Shown: positions 10,667 through 22,645 of the stretch, piece by piece | Numbering within the stretch: position 1 is the stretch's first letter | Layout: every line of letters starts with the position of its first letter | Source of the DNA: Zopfochytrium polystomum | Taxonomy: Eukaryota; Chytridiomycota; Chytridiomycetes; Chytridiales; Chytridiaceae | NCBI GenBank assembly: GCA_025765615.1 | Contig: JAIVFJ010000183.1 | Location: forward strand, 62,001 to 126,000 | DNA length: 64,000 bases | Direction of reading: 5' to 3' | Program-made: the position numbers and the translations under genes | Notes under the pieces: generated by a model | Database searches by the model: none | The model's input: only the letters and a program-made list of their open reading frames with translations | Told to the model about the DNA's origin: nothing

Positions 10667-11964
10667 TTAAGCAGAAGAGGGCGGAAGAACATCCTTCGTG
10701 ACAATAACTCGGTCAATCAGACCGAAGTTCAGGGCTTGCTGTGCACTCATAAAGTTATCACGTTCCATCGCGCGTTCTGTAAGGTTGCTTCTTCAAAAGA
10801 AAGCAGATAATGGCATACGGAAGTGAGTTTCTAGCCTTACCAATAACATCGAGCGGTTGTCCGGTGTGCCCAACGTACAGCAGATTTAATCTTCTTCGCA
10901 TTTCAAGAATCTCCTTGGCGTGGATTTCAATATCTGTGGCTTGACCCGCAGCTCCGCCACTGCGACGATCAGTAAAAAGCAGCAAACCCCCGAAGCTTTA
11001 CCTTGGCTGATGAATCATAACTCGGGCGTTTGGTAATGAAGTGCGAAGGCCCTTCTCCCCTGCAGTCAAGAGAAGCGACCCCATAGAACAAGCCTGACCT
11101 ACGCAAAAAGTCGCCACTGGGGACTTGATGAACTTATAATGGCGTCAGTTTGCTCGGGCATGAATGGCGGTTCCTCAACCTGCATCTGGAAATCGGAAAA
11201 TAATGCCAAGTTCAACATTTCTTTAATATTTCTAACCAAATTCTCCATACTCACAGTGTCGTAAATAGCCTTTATCAAAACATCGTAAAACAGAAATTCA
11301 GTTCGACGCCCCAACGGAATTTTTCTCACCATTCCTGCCGTAACGCTGCCACCAGGGGAATTGATGTAGAAATTTATTTGCTTGCCCGAGTTTTCCGCGT
11401 CCAAAAAGAGGAGCTGCGCCACAATGATGGCGGAAGTTGCGTCGTTGACCTTTTTTTTTTTTTTTTTTGTTTTGTTTTAAGAATATTGGCTCGACTTTTC
11501 GCTGGCTTGAGAATGAACAGAACTATTTACTTCGCCGGTGAGCATAACGATTCTCTCCTTCAGCAGCCGAGAAAAAATGTCGAAGACGCGTTCTCCGCGA
11601 GGCTGACCGAGATTTGGCGGTAAGGAAAATTGTAGGAGATAAATTGTTGCGGAGAAGTTTGAGTAGAATGGGAGTCAGCAGGAAAAAATGGGGCGGACAG
11701 GGACGGGAACTGGTCGCAGGCAAAAGTGGGATGGGCTCAAACACACACCGACGACTCGATGACATAAGGGATTCCGAGGGCCTTGGTGGTGACAGCGCGG
11801 GAGGAAAGAAGCTGATCGCGGCAGCTCTCTGCCAACAGCGACGACGACGACGCGGGGTACGGCCTTCGCGGCGCGCCGACGGTCATCGGCCCAAGAGCGG
11901 CGGCGGCAGACGATCGAGCGCGCACCAGCGACAACGAGGGGCGCAAACAAAGAGTTCTCTTCAT
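10667..11964 (-). CDS. clpP: Mitochondrial ATP-dependent Clp protease proteolytic subunit
   Basis: Serine peptidase that forms the barrel of the ClpXP protease in the mitochondrial matrix. Eight exons on the minus strand are supported by splice sites and motifs: 11964-11749, 11602-11531, 11449-11330, 11269-11255, 11185-11180, 11132-11002, 10959-10841 and 10776-10667. They add to 789 nt, or 262 residues. The N terminus ([19 protein letters not shown]) is a basic targeting peptide. The core shows [27 protein letters not shown], the nucleophile motif [11 protein letters not shown], the histidine motif MIHQP and the aspartate region [13 protein letters not shown], so the catalytic triad is intact. 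Two internal exons are tiny, 15 nt (AIYDT) and 6 nt (MQ), needed to rebuild the AIYDTMQF block. It diverges from the dioxygenase gene across about 590 bp. Length fits the mitochondrial family. Confidence 0.93.
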
Positions 11965-12555
11965 CGCGCTGGAGGCTGCTGGGCTGGCGCGGCCGTTGTT
12001 ACTATTTTGACAAGGGGTCGGTGGGCAAAAAAAAAAAAAAAAAGAAAAAAAAAAACAAACAAACACAAAAACAGGGCTTGCCACTGTCACTCGACACTCG
12101 GGGCATGGACGGAGTGGGTCGGCCTACCATTCCATTCTTCTTCTTCTTCTTCTTCTTCTTCTTCTTCTTCTTCTTCTTCTTCCTTCTTCTTTGTTGGTAT
12201 TGTTCTTTTCTTTCTTCGGTTCGCTGTGTTTGCCTTCTCCTTCCTTCCGTGTTGGCGTCCACATCGGCTGGCCTGTGTGTGGGCAACGCCCTTGGGGTCC
12301 TTCTTTTCTCTTTTTGGATAATTACAATCCCCGCGATCGAATGTTGCCAGGGCTCGGTCGACATCACTGTCGCAGATGCGTTCTTTCTAGAGAGAGAGAG
12401 AGAGATTGAGAGTGAGAGACAGAGAGACAAGTACGCAATACTTAAATGATGTTTTTCGAATTGCGTGCTTGATTGCGAAATCCTCGTAACAATGTAGAAC
12501 CACTATTTATACTGAACAACGAGAGAACGAGGGGCGCAACGCCCCAGAAAGCACC
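11965..12555. other. Divergent promoter region with A-tract and (TTC)n microsatellite
   Basis: Lies between two divergently transcribed genes (clpP and the dioxygenase). It holds an A-rich tract at about 12027-12056, a (TTC)n run at about 12136-12187 and a GA patch near 12391-12425. No exon is visible, and any promoter elements are not distinguishable by eye. Confidence 0.6.
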
Positions 12556-13753
12556 ATGACCCCTCCAACATCAATCGTGGACTCTGACGATTCCTCCAAA
12601 ACGACAACACTGCAAGATGTGAAGGCGACAGGTCAAGTTCTACAACGCAAGCCGCTCATCCCATCAGGAGCTCTGGACCATTTCAAACGATTTGAACTTA
12701 CTCCCCACATCGGAACGGAGTTTGAAGCGGGCGTCCAGCTATCGTCACTCTTAAATGGTGAATTTTTTGGATGAACCTGCACGCAGTTCAGAGGAAGCTT
12801 CTCTCTTACTCTTCCACCAAAATTTGCCAGCCCCGAACTCCGACGATCTCATTCGTGACCTGGCCATCCTCATTTCGAGAAGGAATGTCGTGTTCTTTCG
12901 AGCACAAGACCTATCCATCGATGATCAGAAGCTGCTCGTACAACGTTTAGGCGAGCTGTCAGGGAAACCGGCAACGTCGAAGCTTCATGTCCACCCAATC
13001 ATTTCATTTTCACCGCGCGGTGAGGACATTTCGGTCATTCACTCCAAAGAGATTCGAGATTACAGCAAGACGGGCCGGGAGCCTCCCTTTGGCAACGAGA
13101 CATGGCACACGGACATCATCTTTGAGAACGTGCCGAGCGACTACTCGATCCTCAAACTGCACACTCCACCCGCGTCCGGCAGCGGTGGGGACACGCTTTG
13201 GTCCAGCGCATACGAGCTTTATGACAGGTTGACACCGGCGTTCCGCAAGTTTCTTGAGGGACTCACTGCCACGCACGACGGTAACCGCTTCAAGGAAGTA
13301 GCGGCGACGCGCGGTGTGCAGATCCGGACGGTACGGGGATCACCGGAAAATACCGGGGAAGACTTGCGCGCAGTGCACCCTGTTGTGCGCACGCACCCGG
13401 TGACAGGGTGGAAAGGCGTGTATGTCGCGCGCGGTTTCACCACACACATCAACGAGCTTTCGCGCGACGAGTCGGACGCCATCCTCCAGTTCTTGTTCAC
13501 GCTGAATGAGCGGAGCCACGACCTGCACGTGCGGTTCAGGTGGAGCAAGGACGACGTAGCGATATGGGACAATCGCTGTTCTCACCATACCGCTACGTAT
13601 GATTTTGGAACGCAGCTGAGGGTTGGAGACCGGGCGGTGTCGCTGGGCGAGCGGCCTTACTTCGACCCTGCATCCCGGTCTCGGCGGGAGGACCTTGGCA
13701 TCCCCTCTTTCTTCCAAGAGCGATACGGCTTTGACTATCAACCGAACTCCTGA
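12556..13753 (+). CDS. TauD/TfdA-type 2-oxoglutarate-dependent dioxygenase
   Basis: Non-haem Fe(II) oxygenase of the taurine/sulfonate dioxygenase family, which in fungi releases sulfite from sulfonates or hydroxylates related acids. Two exons, 12556-12757 and 12831-13753, give 374 residues. The 73-nt intron ends in a pyrimidine-rich tract and TTTGCCAG. The join gives SSLLN-APNSDDLIRDLA, as in relatives. Metal ligands are visible: HxD at H160/D162 (ETWHTDIIFE) and the distal histidine in WDNRCSHHTATYDF (probably H320). A 2-oxoglutarate-binding arginine follows in the QLRVGDR region. The substrate cannot be told from sequence. Length is normal for the fungal family. Confidence 0.88.
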
Positions 13754-14284
13754 CGATGCCCGACTGATAATACATTCAGAAATGAAAAGCCAAAAAAAAA
13801 TTTTCTTCTTCTACCCCACACGTGGGACACGTGACTGTTGTGCCATGTCAAAAAGCGAGAGGAGAAGAGAGGGAGAGAGGGGAGAGGGACAGAGAGACTG
13901 GGGAGAGAGAGACTGATGTGGTGAGAGACCGGCGGAGACAGAGAGAGTCGTCTCGCAGCCCACGATCAGACGGCGATCACCTCCGTCCCTTCTCCTCCTC
14001 GCCCTCCTTGTCGCCGCCGTTGTCGTCGTCGCCGTGGTTGCCGTCGAGCGCCCGTAACCCAACCCTTTGCTCTCCTCCTCTTCCTCCTGCTTACTCCTCT
14101 TGTTCCTCTTCCACTTCACCCTCTTCTTTCGGTCTCACGACGCTCCTTCGCCCTCGTCCTCCACTTGCCGAACTCTCTTACTATCGTCAATCTTTCCCTA
14201 CGACCTCCGCTGTGATCCCCGTCTCAGCCGTCTGCCGCCATATTCCGCTAGTACTCAGCCGATCTCCGTCGAACGTTGTGCAAC
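13754..14284. other. Intergenic, GA-rich then CT-rich
   Basis: An AAAAAAAATTTTC run lies just after the dioxygenase stop. A GA-rich block (13857-13955) gives way to a CT-rich, TCC-rich block (13980-14160) leading to the next start codon. Such pyrimidine-rich leaders are common before fungal start codons. No gene is seen. Confidence 0.5.
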
Positions 14285-15919
14285 ATGGCAAATACCACTA
14301 GTGACTTTGTAGAGCTTCTCTCGGCTGAGACCCATGTCGATATCGACAAGGTGAGGTCGGCCGCACGACACGGGATTCCAAACGAGGTGAGTTAGCGTTC
14401 AACTCTTGTGTGTGCGAAATGGGCAACAGAGTCTAGCGCCGAGGACGATTAGTGACTGTTAATGGCGCGCTTTTCTGAAACCAACCGTTATCTCAAGGTG
14501 CCTGCGGGAGGCACCTTCCTCTAAAGGCCCTCAGCCTCCCAAACTATCCAACACTCCCGCCTTTGCTTAATCCCTTTGGGATATTGATACGTCCTTCCTT
14601 CCATCACTCGCCTTCCGATCACCAAATTCCTCGCCTCGAACAATGTCGGCCAATGCACCCTCAGGTTCGCGGCGAAGTCTGGAAGTACCTACTTGGCGTC
14701 GAAGTGCCAGACAAGAGTTGAGCATCCCTATAGCTCCCCCCAATTAATTCCTTCCTTTTGTTCTTTTTCTTTTGTTTCTTGGAAGCCGCCGCATGCTAAT
14801 TTACAAACTTTTTTCAGCGGATGAACTCTCTCGTCGACAAGCCAAGCAGGACGAGTACCGCCTCCTTCGACAGCAGCAAGGCTCCCCGACTTCAGGATCC
14901 GCGACGTCCTCATCCTCCTCCAATCGTCTGGTCACACCGTCGTTCCACAGCTCCGCATTCCCAGACACCTCCCTCAAGCGAGTTCGTGGCGAAATTTCCC
15001 GCTACTACAAAGCTCGGTCAAAGTTTCTCGCTGCATCACCGCAGTTTGAGAAACGCCTTGAGGAGGTTTTAGTTGCGTTCTTGGAGCACCAAAGGACGGT
15101 TGAATACTCTCCGGAACTTGTCTACTTGTGTGGTCCCCTCGTAGCACTGTATCGAAGAGAGGGTGATGCCTTTTTTGGGTTTCTTGGGCTGATGACTGCT
15201 ATCGGTGAGATTGGCGATTTAGTTTCTCGATGGTTGCACTCAATTGTAACCGATATTTCTTCTTTGAAATCTCACGTACGAAACCAGAGGATCACTACTC
15301 GACGGTTACGATGAATGCCCGGCTCTCCGACTTCCTCATGCTGTTCGGAATTCTTCTGCCCGACCTGCATAATCATTTCGAGGAGGAAGAAGTGGAATTT
15401 AAAGAATGCGCATCATCGTGGTTTCGCCACTTTTTGGCAAAGGAACTTCCACTCGAATGTAACTAGTTGGCGCCTTCATAGTTCCTGGTACTCACTTGAA
15501 CTGATCATTCAGGTCTCCTGAGATTATGGGACACATACTTCTCGATCCCAGTTGGCCTCGGGCTTCATGTGTTTGTCTGTTTAGGTTCGATGTTCACGAA
15601 GCTTTTCAACGCCTGTTCATCGCATTCCTTTACTAATAGCCTCCACCCCTCTGATTAAATAGCCATTCTCAGCTCGCTAAAAGACAGTTTGGAAGACCTT
15701 GAGCAATCGGAAATTCATGCGGTATTATTGCGGTTGCCAAGTTTGGATATGGACAAGGTTTTTAAAATTTTCTGCCTGAGGGTCTCACTGACGCAGTGTG
15801 TCTTAATTTACGGCCGAAACTTGCGCTCCCTGCACCAGATCGTAAATCAGGCATTATCATTCCGGGATGAAGTAGTAGAACGAAATTTGTCTGACCTGGT
15901 GGACCAGGTAGCCCGGTAG
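14285..15919 (+). CDS. TBC (Rab-GAP) domain protein
   Basis: TBC proteins speed GTP hydrolysis by Rab GTPases in vesicle traffic. Six exons fit: 14285-14386, 14665-14716, 14818-15204, 15288-15458, 15513-15584 and 15663-15919, totalling 1,041 nt or 346 residues. The N-terminal motif HGIPNEVRGEVWKYLLGV is the classic entry to the TBC fold. Later blocks (MNARLSDFLMLFGILLPDLHNHF; ASSWFRHFLAKELPLECLLRLWDTYF; AILSSLKDSLEDLE) fit the family. In the region of motif B, VRGEISRYY keeps an arginine spaced like the catalytic finger. The expected YxQ glutamine finger appears as VEYSPELVYL, with no glutamine. A possible further 3' exon lies near 16380-16625 but cannot be joined with confidence. Confidence 0.83.
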
Positions 15920-16702
15920 CGTCGGCTTCCCGATCGCAAATAAAGGGGAGCCCATGCCAGTTTTACCACCCTCCTTTGTCGCAACCCTCTCGTGCCGGCA
16001 ACTAATGGCCATGGAATATTCGCTCTGATGTTTCCCTTTACCTGATTGCCCATTCAAATGTGCGGTCCCTCTCCTCTTTGATAATGTTGATTGCTCTTCC
16101 TCCTTTTTATTTTACTTTTGTTTCCATGATGCGGATTGCCGGTTTGCTGCACACCCCAACGTGAAACCGTTTAAGCCTAATTAGTCTCCTTCTTTCAGTG
16201 TCGAGGTGGTCTTGGGTTGGGGTGTGATTTCTTTTTGCTGTTGTGGATGTGAGGTGGGATGAAGGGGGATTTTTGAGGTTTGTTCGCTGTGTTTATTATG
16301 CTGAAGAAAAGATCGTAACAGCACGCCTGGCTGACTCCTACTGTACATACCCGGACCTGCTACTCCCCACTGCCGATACGCTGCTGCAGTCGTGTGGCAC
16401 TTCCAGAACCGCCACCTCCAACGACGGCTACATCAGCTCCATGCCGATGCGGCAGCACGAACGCGTTTGCGGACCCGTGCCCGTCCCGTCGGCCTCGTCT
16501 CAAACAGTTCCGCCGTTCCAAATGCGCCGGCGGCTTCCGCTCCGAAAGATGGAGAAGCAAACGCAGTAAACGTCACCTCCGCCGCCGCCTCGTCCGTGCC
16601 TTTGGCTGCGAACGGCGCCGGCTGGTAGGGATGTGCGCATGAAAAAGGTAGCTGCCGCAATTCTGCGCACCCTTGTTTACCTCCTCCACCTCTGCTCCTC
16701 AT
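15920..16702. other. Intergenic, with a possible unassigned 3' exon
   Basis: Most of the stretch is AT-rich with no gene. Between 16320 and 16630, three overlapping frames are open and alanine/serine-rich. One begins after an acceptor-like GCTGCTGCAG at 16379-16388. It might be a last exon of the TBC gene or chance GC-rich sequence. Confidence 0.35.
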
Positions 16703-16874
16703 TGTTGAGAATTAGAAGGAGCTGCACACGCGGGTGAGACGAAGATTCTCCCACACCGCATGTGACATGGAAATTGGCATAAATAGAGAAGGAGGCATGA
16801 TCAGAGTGCAGACAAACCAACTAAGAGAGCAAGAAAGAGAAAAGGGGAAGAAAAAGAAGGTCTAAAAGTCAACA
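16703..16874 (-). repeat. 3' LTR of copia fragment 3 (172 bp)
   Basis: On the minus strand it starts TGTTGA right after a purine tract (GGGTGGGAG) and ends TCAACA, giving 6-bp inverted ends. It contains a TATTTATG/TATA-like stretch and lies just past the RNase H stop at 16894, where a 3' LTR belongs. It is unlike the LTRs at 6.9 and 8.4 kb, so this is a separate family. No partner LTR is seen at the other end. Confidence 0.75.
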
Positions 16875-16893
16875 CTCCCACCCATCAAGACGT

Positions 16894-19690
16894 TCAAGGG
16901 ACAAGGAGGCGTGAACGAAGCAAGGCGAACGAGTCAGTAGGAAGGGGCTTCGTGAGCAGATCAGCAATCATCTCCTGAGACCAGGGATGCTGAACGTCGA
17001 TGATGTGCTCCTGCACCTTTTCGCGGATAAAATGATGGTGAATGTCAATATGTTTGACCTGATTGGAAAGCTTCTGATTCTTGGTGATGGCAATGGCACT
17101 GCAACTATCCTCGTATATGATAGTGGGGCCATCAGATTGAGAGGCACTGAGATCAGAGAGCAGTTGGCGGAGCCAAAGGACTTCCTGAGTGGTAGACGAA
17201 AGAGCCATGTATTTGGCTTCAAGTGTAGAGAGTGCAACAGTGGCTTGGACATGACTGCGCCAGGAGACCGGACCTCCAGCATAGAAGTGAACAAAACCAG
17301 TGGTGGATCGGCGATCGGAGGCACTGCCACCGAAATCAGCGTCGGAGTATCTGTGGAGTGGCGCCTGTTGAAGATTGTTTGCAGTGAGAGCTGGTCTAGC
17401 GTAGGCAAAGTGATTGAAGGACACAAGAGAGGGTGACAAGGAAGTGTAGGGAATGCCATACGAGAGGGTGCTGTGGAGATAGCAGAGGTTTGCTTGGCAG
17501 CAATCCAGTCAACCTCTGTGGGGCAACTGAGTTGGCGACTAAGCCAGGCTACCGTCATGGAAATGTCTGGGCGGGTCCTCAAAGAGAGGTAGAGGAGGCA
17601 GCCTCTAAACTCTGCAAAGGGTTCAGAGGTAGGAGCAGCGGAACGGTCAGGCATGTACGAAGCGTGCATGAGTGTGGAGACAGAGGCGCAATCAGACATG
17701 CCAAAATGTTGGAGGATAGACTGAGCATAGCCAGTTTGGTGAATACGCACGCAAGCAAGATCTTGGGACTGTGCAATCTTGATGCCAATGAAGTAGCACA
17801 GCAGACGAGATCTTTCATGCGAAAACAGGGGCGGAGATTTCGGCGGGGGTTGATCCGGCAATGAGAAGATTGTCAACATAGGCAACAATAAAACTCTTGA
17901 GACCAGAACGGACACAAACATACGCACATGCATCTGCCAGCGAAGGGGTGAAACCGATGAACTGGAGATAGTCATCGTGAGTCTTGTTCCAGAGGTGGGG
18001 TGCCTGTTTCAAGCTGTAGAGGGAGTGTTTAAGCTTCCAGATATGATTGGATTGGCCTTGGGCAACGTGACCCTCAGGTTGCTCAAAGTACACATCGCGG
18101 TCAATGGGAGCGTAGAGGAAGTTGGTGGTGACGTCCATGTGATGAGGGCGAGGAGTTCGCTTGTGCAGATGGCAAGGACACTGCGAATGCTGGAGAGTTT
18201 TGCAGTAGGGGCAAAGATGTCATCGAAGTGGACATTCAACTTGCCAGTAGCCCTTAGCAACGAAGCGCACTTTGTATTGAGTGGGACAACCATTGGCGTC
18301 AGTCTTGATGCGAAACACCCAGCGAGAGTGCCCTCAGGGCACAGAACGAGGTCAGCAACGTCGTTTTCCCAGCAGGACACAAGTTCCTCTTCACAAGCAA
18401 TGCGCCATAGGTCTGCATCTGGATGAGTATCGCAGGCACGAACAGTCTGTGGATCACCAGTGGGCAGTATCCGTGAGGGATACGATGAGACCGGGTTTGG
18501 CACATGCAAGGGTCGTTGAGGGAGGAGCCAAATACGGGGACTCCTCCCCGAGAAGGCAACTGAATGTGGTGAGTAGCCCAACAAATAGGGAGGAACCAGG
18601 ATCTTCAGGGATGTAGGGTTGTCTGTCAGGACGAAGGTAATCTTTGAGATGGGAGTTGGGTTGGCAAGTGTGCATAGAGCGACGGGGACCGGAAGGGGGA
18701 GGGGAACTAAGAGGAGGGAAGTTAATGTTGTAGATGGATGCCAGGTCTGGACATGGTGGAGTTGAGGGAACAAGCGAACTGCCATTGGTCGAAGGTCGCT
18801 CCAGAGAAGGTGGAAGCGCGAAAAATGAAGGAGGAGTGGGGGCTGCCATGGAAAGGGTATGGAGGAGCGTCATGGGGGAGCCTGGACCGGAGTCTGAGGA
18901 CGCCACTTCGGCCAGCTCCGAAATGACAGCGTGGGGCACAACATCAGAGTCAGAGGTTGATGACTTGGAGCATGTTGATGTCAGTGACAGGGCCAGCTTG
19001 TCAGGGACAGGAACAGAGGGGAAGCTGGGACTGGGTGACTGTCAAGGAAACGGGGCCATGGTTGTGGTACGACTGTGAAATGAGTAAAGCGATCTGACAG
19101 GAATGTTGGCCAGCAGGCTGGTGTGAGTCAGGCGCCAGTGGGCGCAAGGAGGAGAATAAGGAGGAAGGGTTGGAGGGCAGTTGAGGGTCGGAAGGGTCAA
19201 AAGTGTCATCCCAGAAGATGGATGACATTTTGGCTGAGGACAACCCAGCCAGAGGAGAGACGAATGCGATCTGCTTTTGACCAAGGTCATAACCGACAAA
19301 ACGACCCTTTTTCCTTTTTGGCCTTGGGGTGAAGTTTTGAGGTGCGGTCATCTCAAACGCGAATGACAAAAGCGACACAGCCCCATGTACGGACGTGTGA
19401 GAGGTCTGGCATGCGACTGTGAATTTTCTCGTACAGGGAAGTGCCGTCAGCTCCAGGTAAGCGATTATGAAGATAAGTTGTCATCATGAAACTTCACCCC
19501 ACAAACTGAGAGGCGTGTGGGCTGTGTGAAGCATGGAGAGTCCGGTTCATAACTTTCTTCCTGTGCAGTTCAAGCCGATCAATGGTTCTCTTAAAGCGAT
19601 CAGGTGCTTGACCCTTCAATGTACAGAACTCTTGGTCTATCCACGAATTCATGGTGCTGATACTGTTATTGTCAGAAAGGCCCTGAGTCT
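16894..19690 (-). pseudogene. Ty1/copia pol fragment 3 (integrase tail, RT, RNase H), decayed
   Basis: Reading the minus strand leftwards, the integrase end appears at about 19680-19250 (KVMNRTLHA; GADGTSLYEKIHSRMPD; RKKGRFVGYD). A linker and the reverse transcriptase follow at about 18430-17815 (ACEEELVSCWEN; DVYFEQPEGHV; YSLKQAPHLWNK), and RNase H at 17439-16894 (YSDADFGGSASDRRSTTGF; LSTLEAKYMA; ADLLTKPLP). Frames change several times. The RT catalytic box reads AYVDNLLIAG, with the second aspartate replaced by asparagine. The fragment is truncated on the right within about 25 bp of the ERI1-TatD stop codon, and the 5' LTR, Gag and protease are gone. Confidence 0.9.
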
Positions 19691-19712
19691 GCGTCTCTCT
19701 CTCACACTCCCC

Positions 19713-21594
19713 TCACAGTCCGAAAAACGCCTTTGCGTTTCGCGTCGTGGCGGCGCCAAACTCCTTTGCATCCATGCCGTACAGGTCGGCGACGGCCTTT
19801 GCGACGTGCGGTAGCAGCGCGGGCGTGTTGACTTTGGGCGTCGGCTTGACGTTGCGCGGGACGAGGAACGGCGCGTCCGTCTCGACCATCAGCCGGTCCA
19901 GCGGGATCGACGGCACCAGCGCTGCGAGCCCCGCCCCACGGCCGGGCCGCTCGTCCACCACCCAGCCCGTGATCCCAAAGTGCAGCCCGAGACCCACGCA
20001 CCGCGCCAGCTCGTCGGCCTTTTCGCCCGTGTAGCAGTGCAGCACGCCGCGCAGTGCCGACCACGGCGCTTCGCTTGGTACACCGTTGCTGGCGGCGCCG
20101 GCGGCCGATGCCGCCTTTGCATTGACTTTTTCGAGCACGCCGACAAACGCCTCGTGCGCCGCGCGCTCGTGCAGAAACAGCGGCAGCCGCACCCGCAGCG
20201 ACAGCTCACACTGCAGTTCGAACGCCTTCAGCTGGTCGCTCGGCGCCGAAAAGTTGCGGTCGTAGTCGAGCCCGCATTCGCCGACGGCGGCAACGACGTC
20301 CCGGTTACTTGTCACTAGGCTTTCCAGCGTGTTGGCGAGGTTGGGGTTCTCAAGCGCGCGAGTCGCGTCGTGCGGGTGTACTCCTGTGAATTAAGGTTGG
20401 AGATGGTTGGTTGGTTGGGTGGACTGTGGAAAGTGCGTCAAGTGCAAATACAAAGTGGGTCTTACCAACAGTACACTTCAGGTCGGGAACATCTTCGCCG
20501 CTGGCGCTGACCCGCGCTTTTACGGCGCGACAAATCGCAATTGCCTCCCTGCTGGCCGTCACGTTGGTCCCCGTGATCACAATCCCCGTGACCCCGGCCT
20601 TCTTCGCCTCAAGCAGGTACGGCATCAAGTTGTCCAGGGAGCCGTGGAACGGCTTGTGGGTCAAGTTCGCACCAATGTCGACCAGTGGCCCGCAGTCCGG
20701 AAGCGGTGGAGGCGGCGCACGCACCGGGTTTTTGCGACGGGGAGCCTCTGGCGCGGCGGCAGCCGGGGCGTGAGCGGGGGACCCTGAGCCGTTCGAAACG
20801 CTGCCCGCACCGTTCGCAGCCTTTGCGGCCCTTGCGGCCTTTGCAGCGGCCGGGCTCTGTTTCGCTGACGACGGCAAGCCGGGAACGACGCGAGCCGCTC
20901 CCGTGGTGGTCTCTGGTGCGGGGGCTGAGGCTGAGGCTGAGGCAGGGCCGCTCGCAGCGCCAGATGTGGGCACAAAGACGTAGCCCGTTTGTAGCATCCT
21001 CCGCGCGATGGCGGCGATGTTGCGCGAATCGTCGATGCCCGAGTGGTGGTGGCCAACCAGCGGGAGGCCCGCGACTTGCAGCATGCCGTCCATGCCGAGC
21101 TGGCGGGGCCGGTTGTACAGCGCCTGGAACGCCTTCTTGATGTTGCACCAGGTTTTAAGCAGCAGCGGCGACCGCTCTGGCGCGATGCCGCTAGTTGTCA
21201 GCTGCGACGGCAGCATGGTCTTGAGGTCCCAGTCGCCGCAGGTGACCACGAGCGTGTTGGCTGTGGTCAGGCCGTGTTCCGCGACGAACTGGGCAAAGGC
21301 GGCATGGACGACGGGGAACGGGTCGGCCGCGGCGACGGTGTGCTGCTGGATGCCTGTCAGCTCCGTGCAGAAGGCGGAGAGGATCGGGTGTCGGACAGGT
21401 CGCACGTAGCGGTGGAACTCGAAGGCGATCGGTGCATCTGGTTGATGGGCATCGATGACAACTGTGGGGAACTCGATGATCTCCTGCGGCGAGAACTTGC
21501 GGGCGTCGTCGCACGTCGCTTCAAAGTCGAGGATGGCGAGATAGCGGTAAGGCTGCCGCTGCTGCTGCTGCTGCTGCTGGTTGTGAGTGGCCAT
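19713..21594 (-). CDS. ERI1-like 3'-5' exonuclease fused to TatD nuclease
   Basis: Two exons, 21594-20466 and 20383-19713, give 599 residues. Residues about 16-225 are a DEDDh exonuclease of the ERI1/Kapd type: ILDFEATCD (D23, E25), CGDWDLKTML and HHHSGIDDSRNIA supply all acidic residues and the histidine. These enzymes trim 3' ends of structured RNA. An Ala/Pro-rich linker follows. Residues about 285-599 form a TatD metal-dependent nuclease, with DIGANLTHKPF, GVHPHD across the intron, GECGLDYDRN, FLHERAAHEAF, LHCYTG and METDAPFL, all expected metal ligands. The intron (20465-20384, GTAAG...CACAG) falls inside the TatD HPHD block, so both halves are in one transcript. A longer in-frame start upstream (to about 22134) could add a leader; 21594 is preferred because homology begins just after it. 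Confidence 0.88.
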
Positions 21595-22645
21595 TGAGTC
21601 AGTACGATAGGCGCGGGTGATTGATGACTGCCGACGACGAGAAGGAGCAGATGAAGCAGTAGGCGTGGGGGACAAGAAACGGTTCGGAGGTGGGGGGCCG
21701 TGAGACCGATCGCAAGAGCGGTAGTAGCGGTAGCAGTAGTAGCAGTGGTGAGGGGAACAGTAGTAGTGGTAGCGCAGTTGGGGTGATGGTGGTTGTGGTG
21801 GTGGTGGTGGAAGAGGGGAGGCTTTTAAGAAGAACGAGGTGGAGGAGGAGGAGGACGACGAGGACGAGGAGAAGGAGGACAAGCAGCTGCGCAACAAGGT
21901 TGTGTGAATCGAAGGAATTGTAGCAATCCAGGTTAAGCGACTCGGCCTCATCGTCGTTGTCGCAGCAGCTGCTGCTGTTGCTGTTTGCTTGTTCTTCCGA
22001 CCACTCCCGCCCCGGCAGCGGCTCCTAAGACCTGCTAAATTTCTGTGGCGGTCCCTGCTGCAATGGCTTGCTGGCCTCTGCAGCTGCATGCTTCGCGCCT
22101 GCCTGCCTGCCTGCCGGCCTGCCTGCCTCGCCACGAGTTCCCCCTCCCTCTTCCTCTGGTCCTCCTCATACCCTCATCCTCATCCCCATCCTCCTTACTA
22201 TCCTTTTTGCAACGCGCCTTCTTTCGCTGATCGCGCACTCCTTACTGTCCGCGCCATTAATGTGTAAGTTTAATAATACAACAGCTGCCAGCTCTGCAGT
22301 TCGTCTTTCGACGTCCTTCCAAAATAAAAATAAAAAAATAATCCCCTTTCCCGCGCTATCTCGTGTGGGTGTGCTGCGGAGTTTCAAATTGTCTGCCCCG
22401 GCTCAGCTTCTGATCGCACACGAACCCCGCCACGCGAGTATCGATTGAAGGAAGGAGCATTTATTACCATCATTATCCTCGTTCCAGCATCAGCATTATC
22501 ATCATCATCATCATCATCATCATCAAAGAGTTGTCTGGTACTGGCTGGGTAGCGTGCGTGTGGAAGGAAGGAGTGAGCGAAGAGAGGGACTCGGAGGTAA
22601 GCGCAGCAATCCAAGCGCTCCCGCCGCCGCCGCCGCCGCCGCCGC
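21595..22645. other. Divergent promoter region with CA/TC-rich and (CAT)n repeats
   Basis: Between two divergent genes. Minus-strand open frame continues upstream of the ERI1-TatD start but is serine/proline repeats. Short CTGC repeats lie near 22095-22130 and a (CAT)n run at about 22498-22524. GCC repeats directly precede the next start (22620-22644). No separate gene is supported. Confidence 0.5.

Noticed and set aside
16394..16642. Open frames as an independent gene
   Set aside because: No ATG in good context, three frames open at once because of GC-rich triplets; at most a last exon of the TBC gene.
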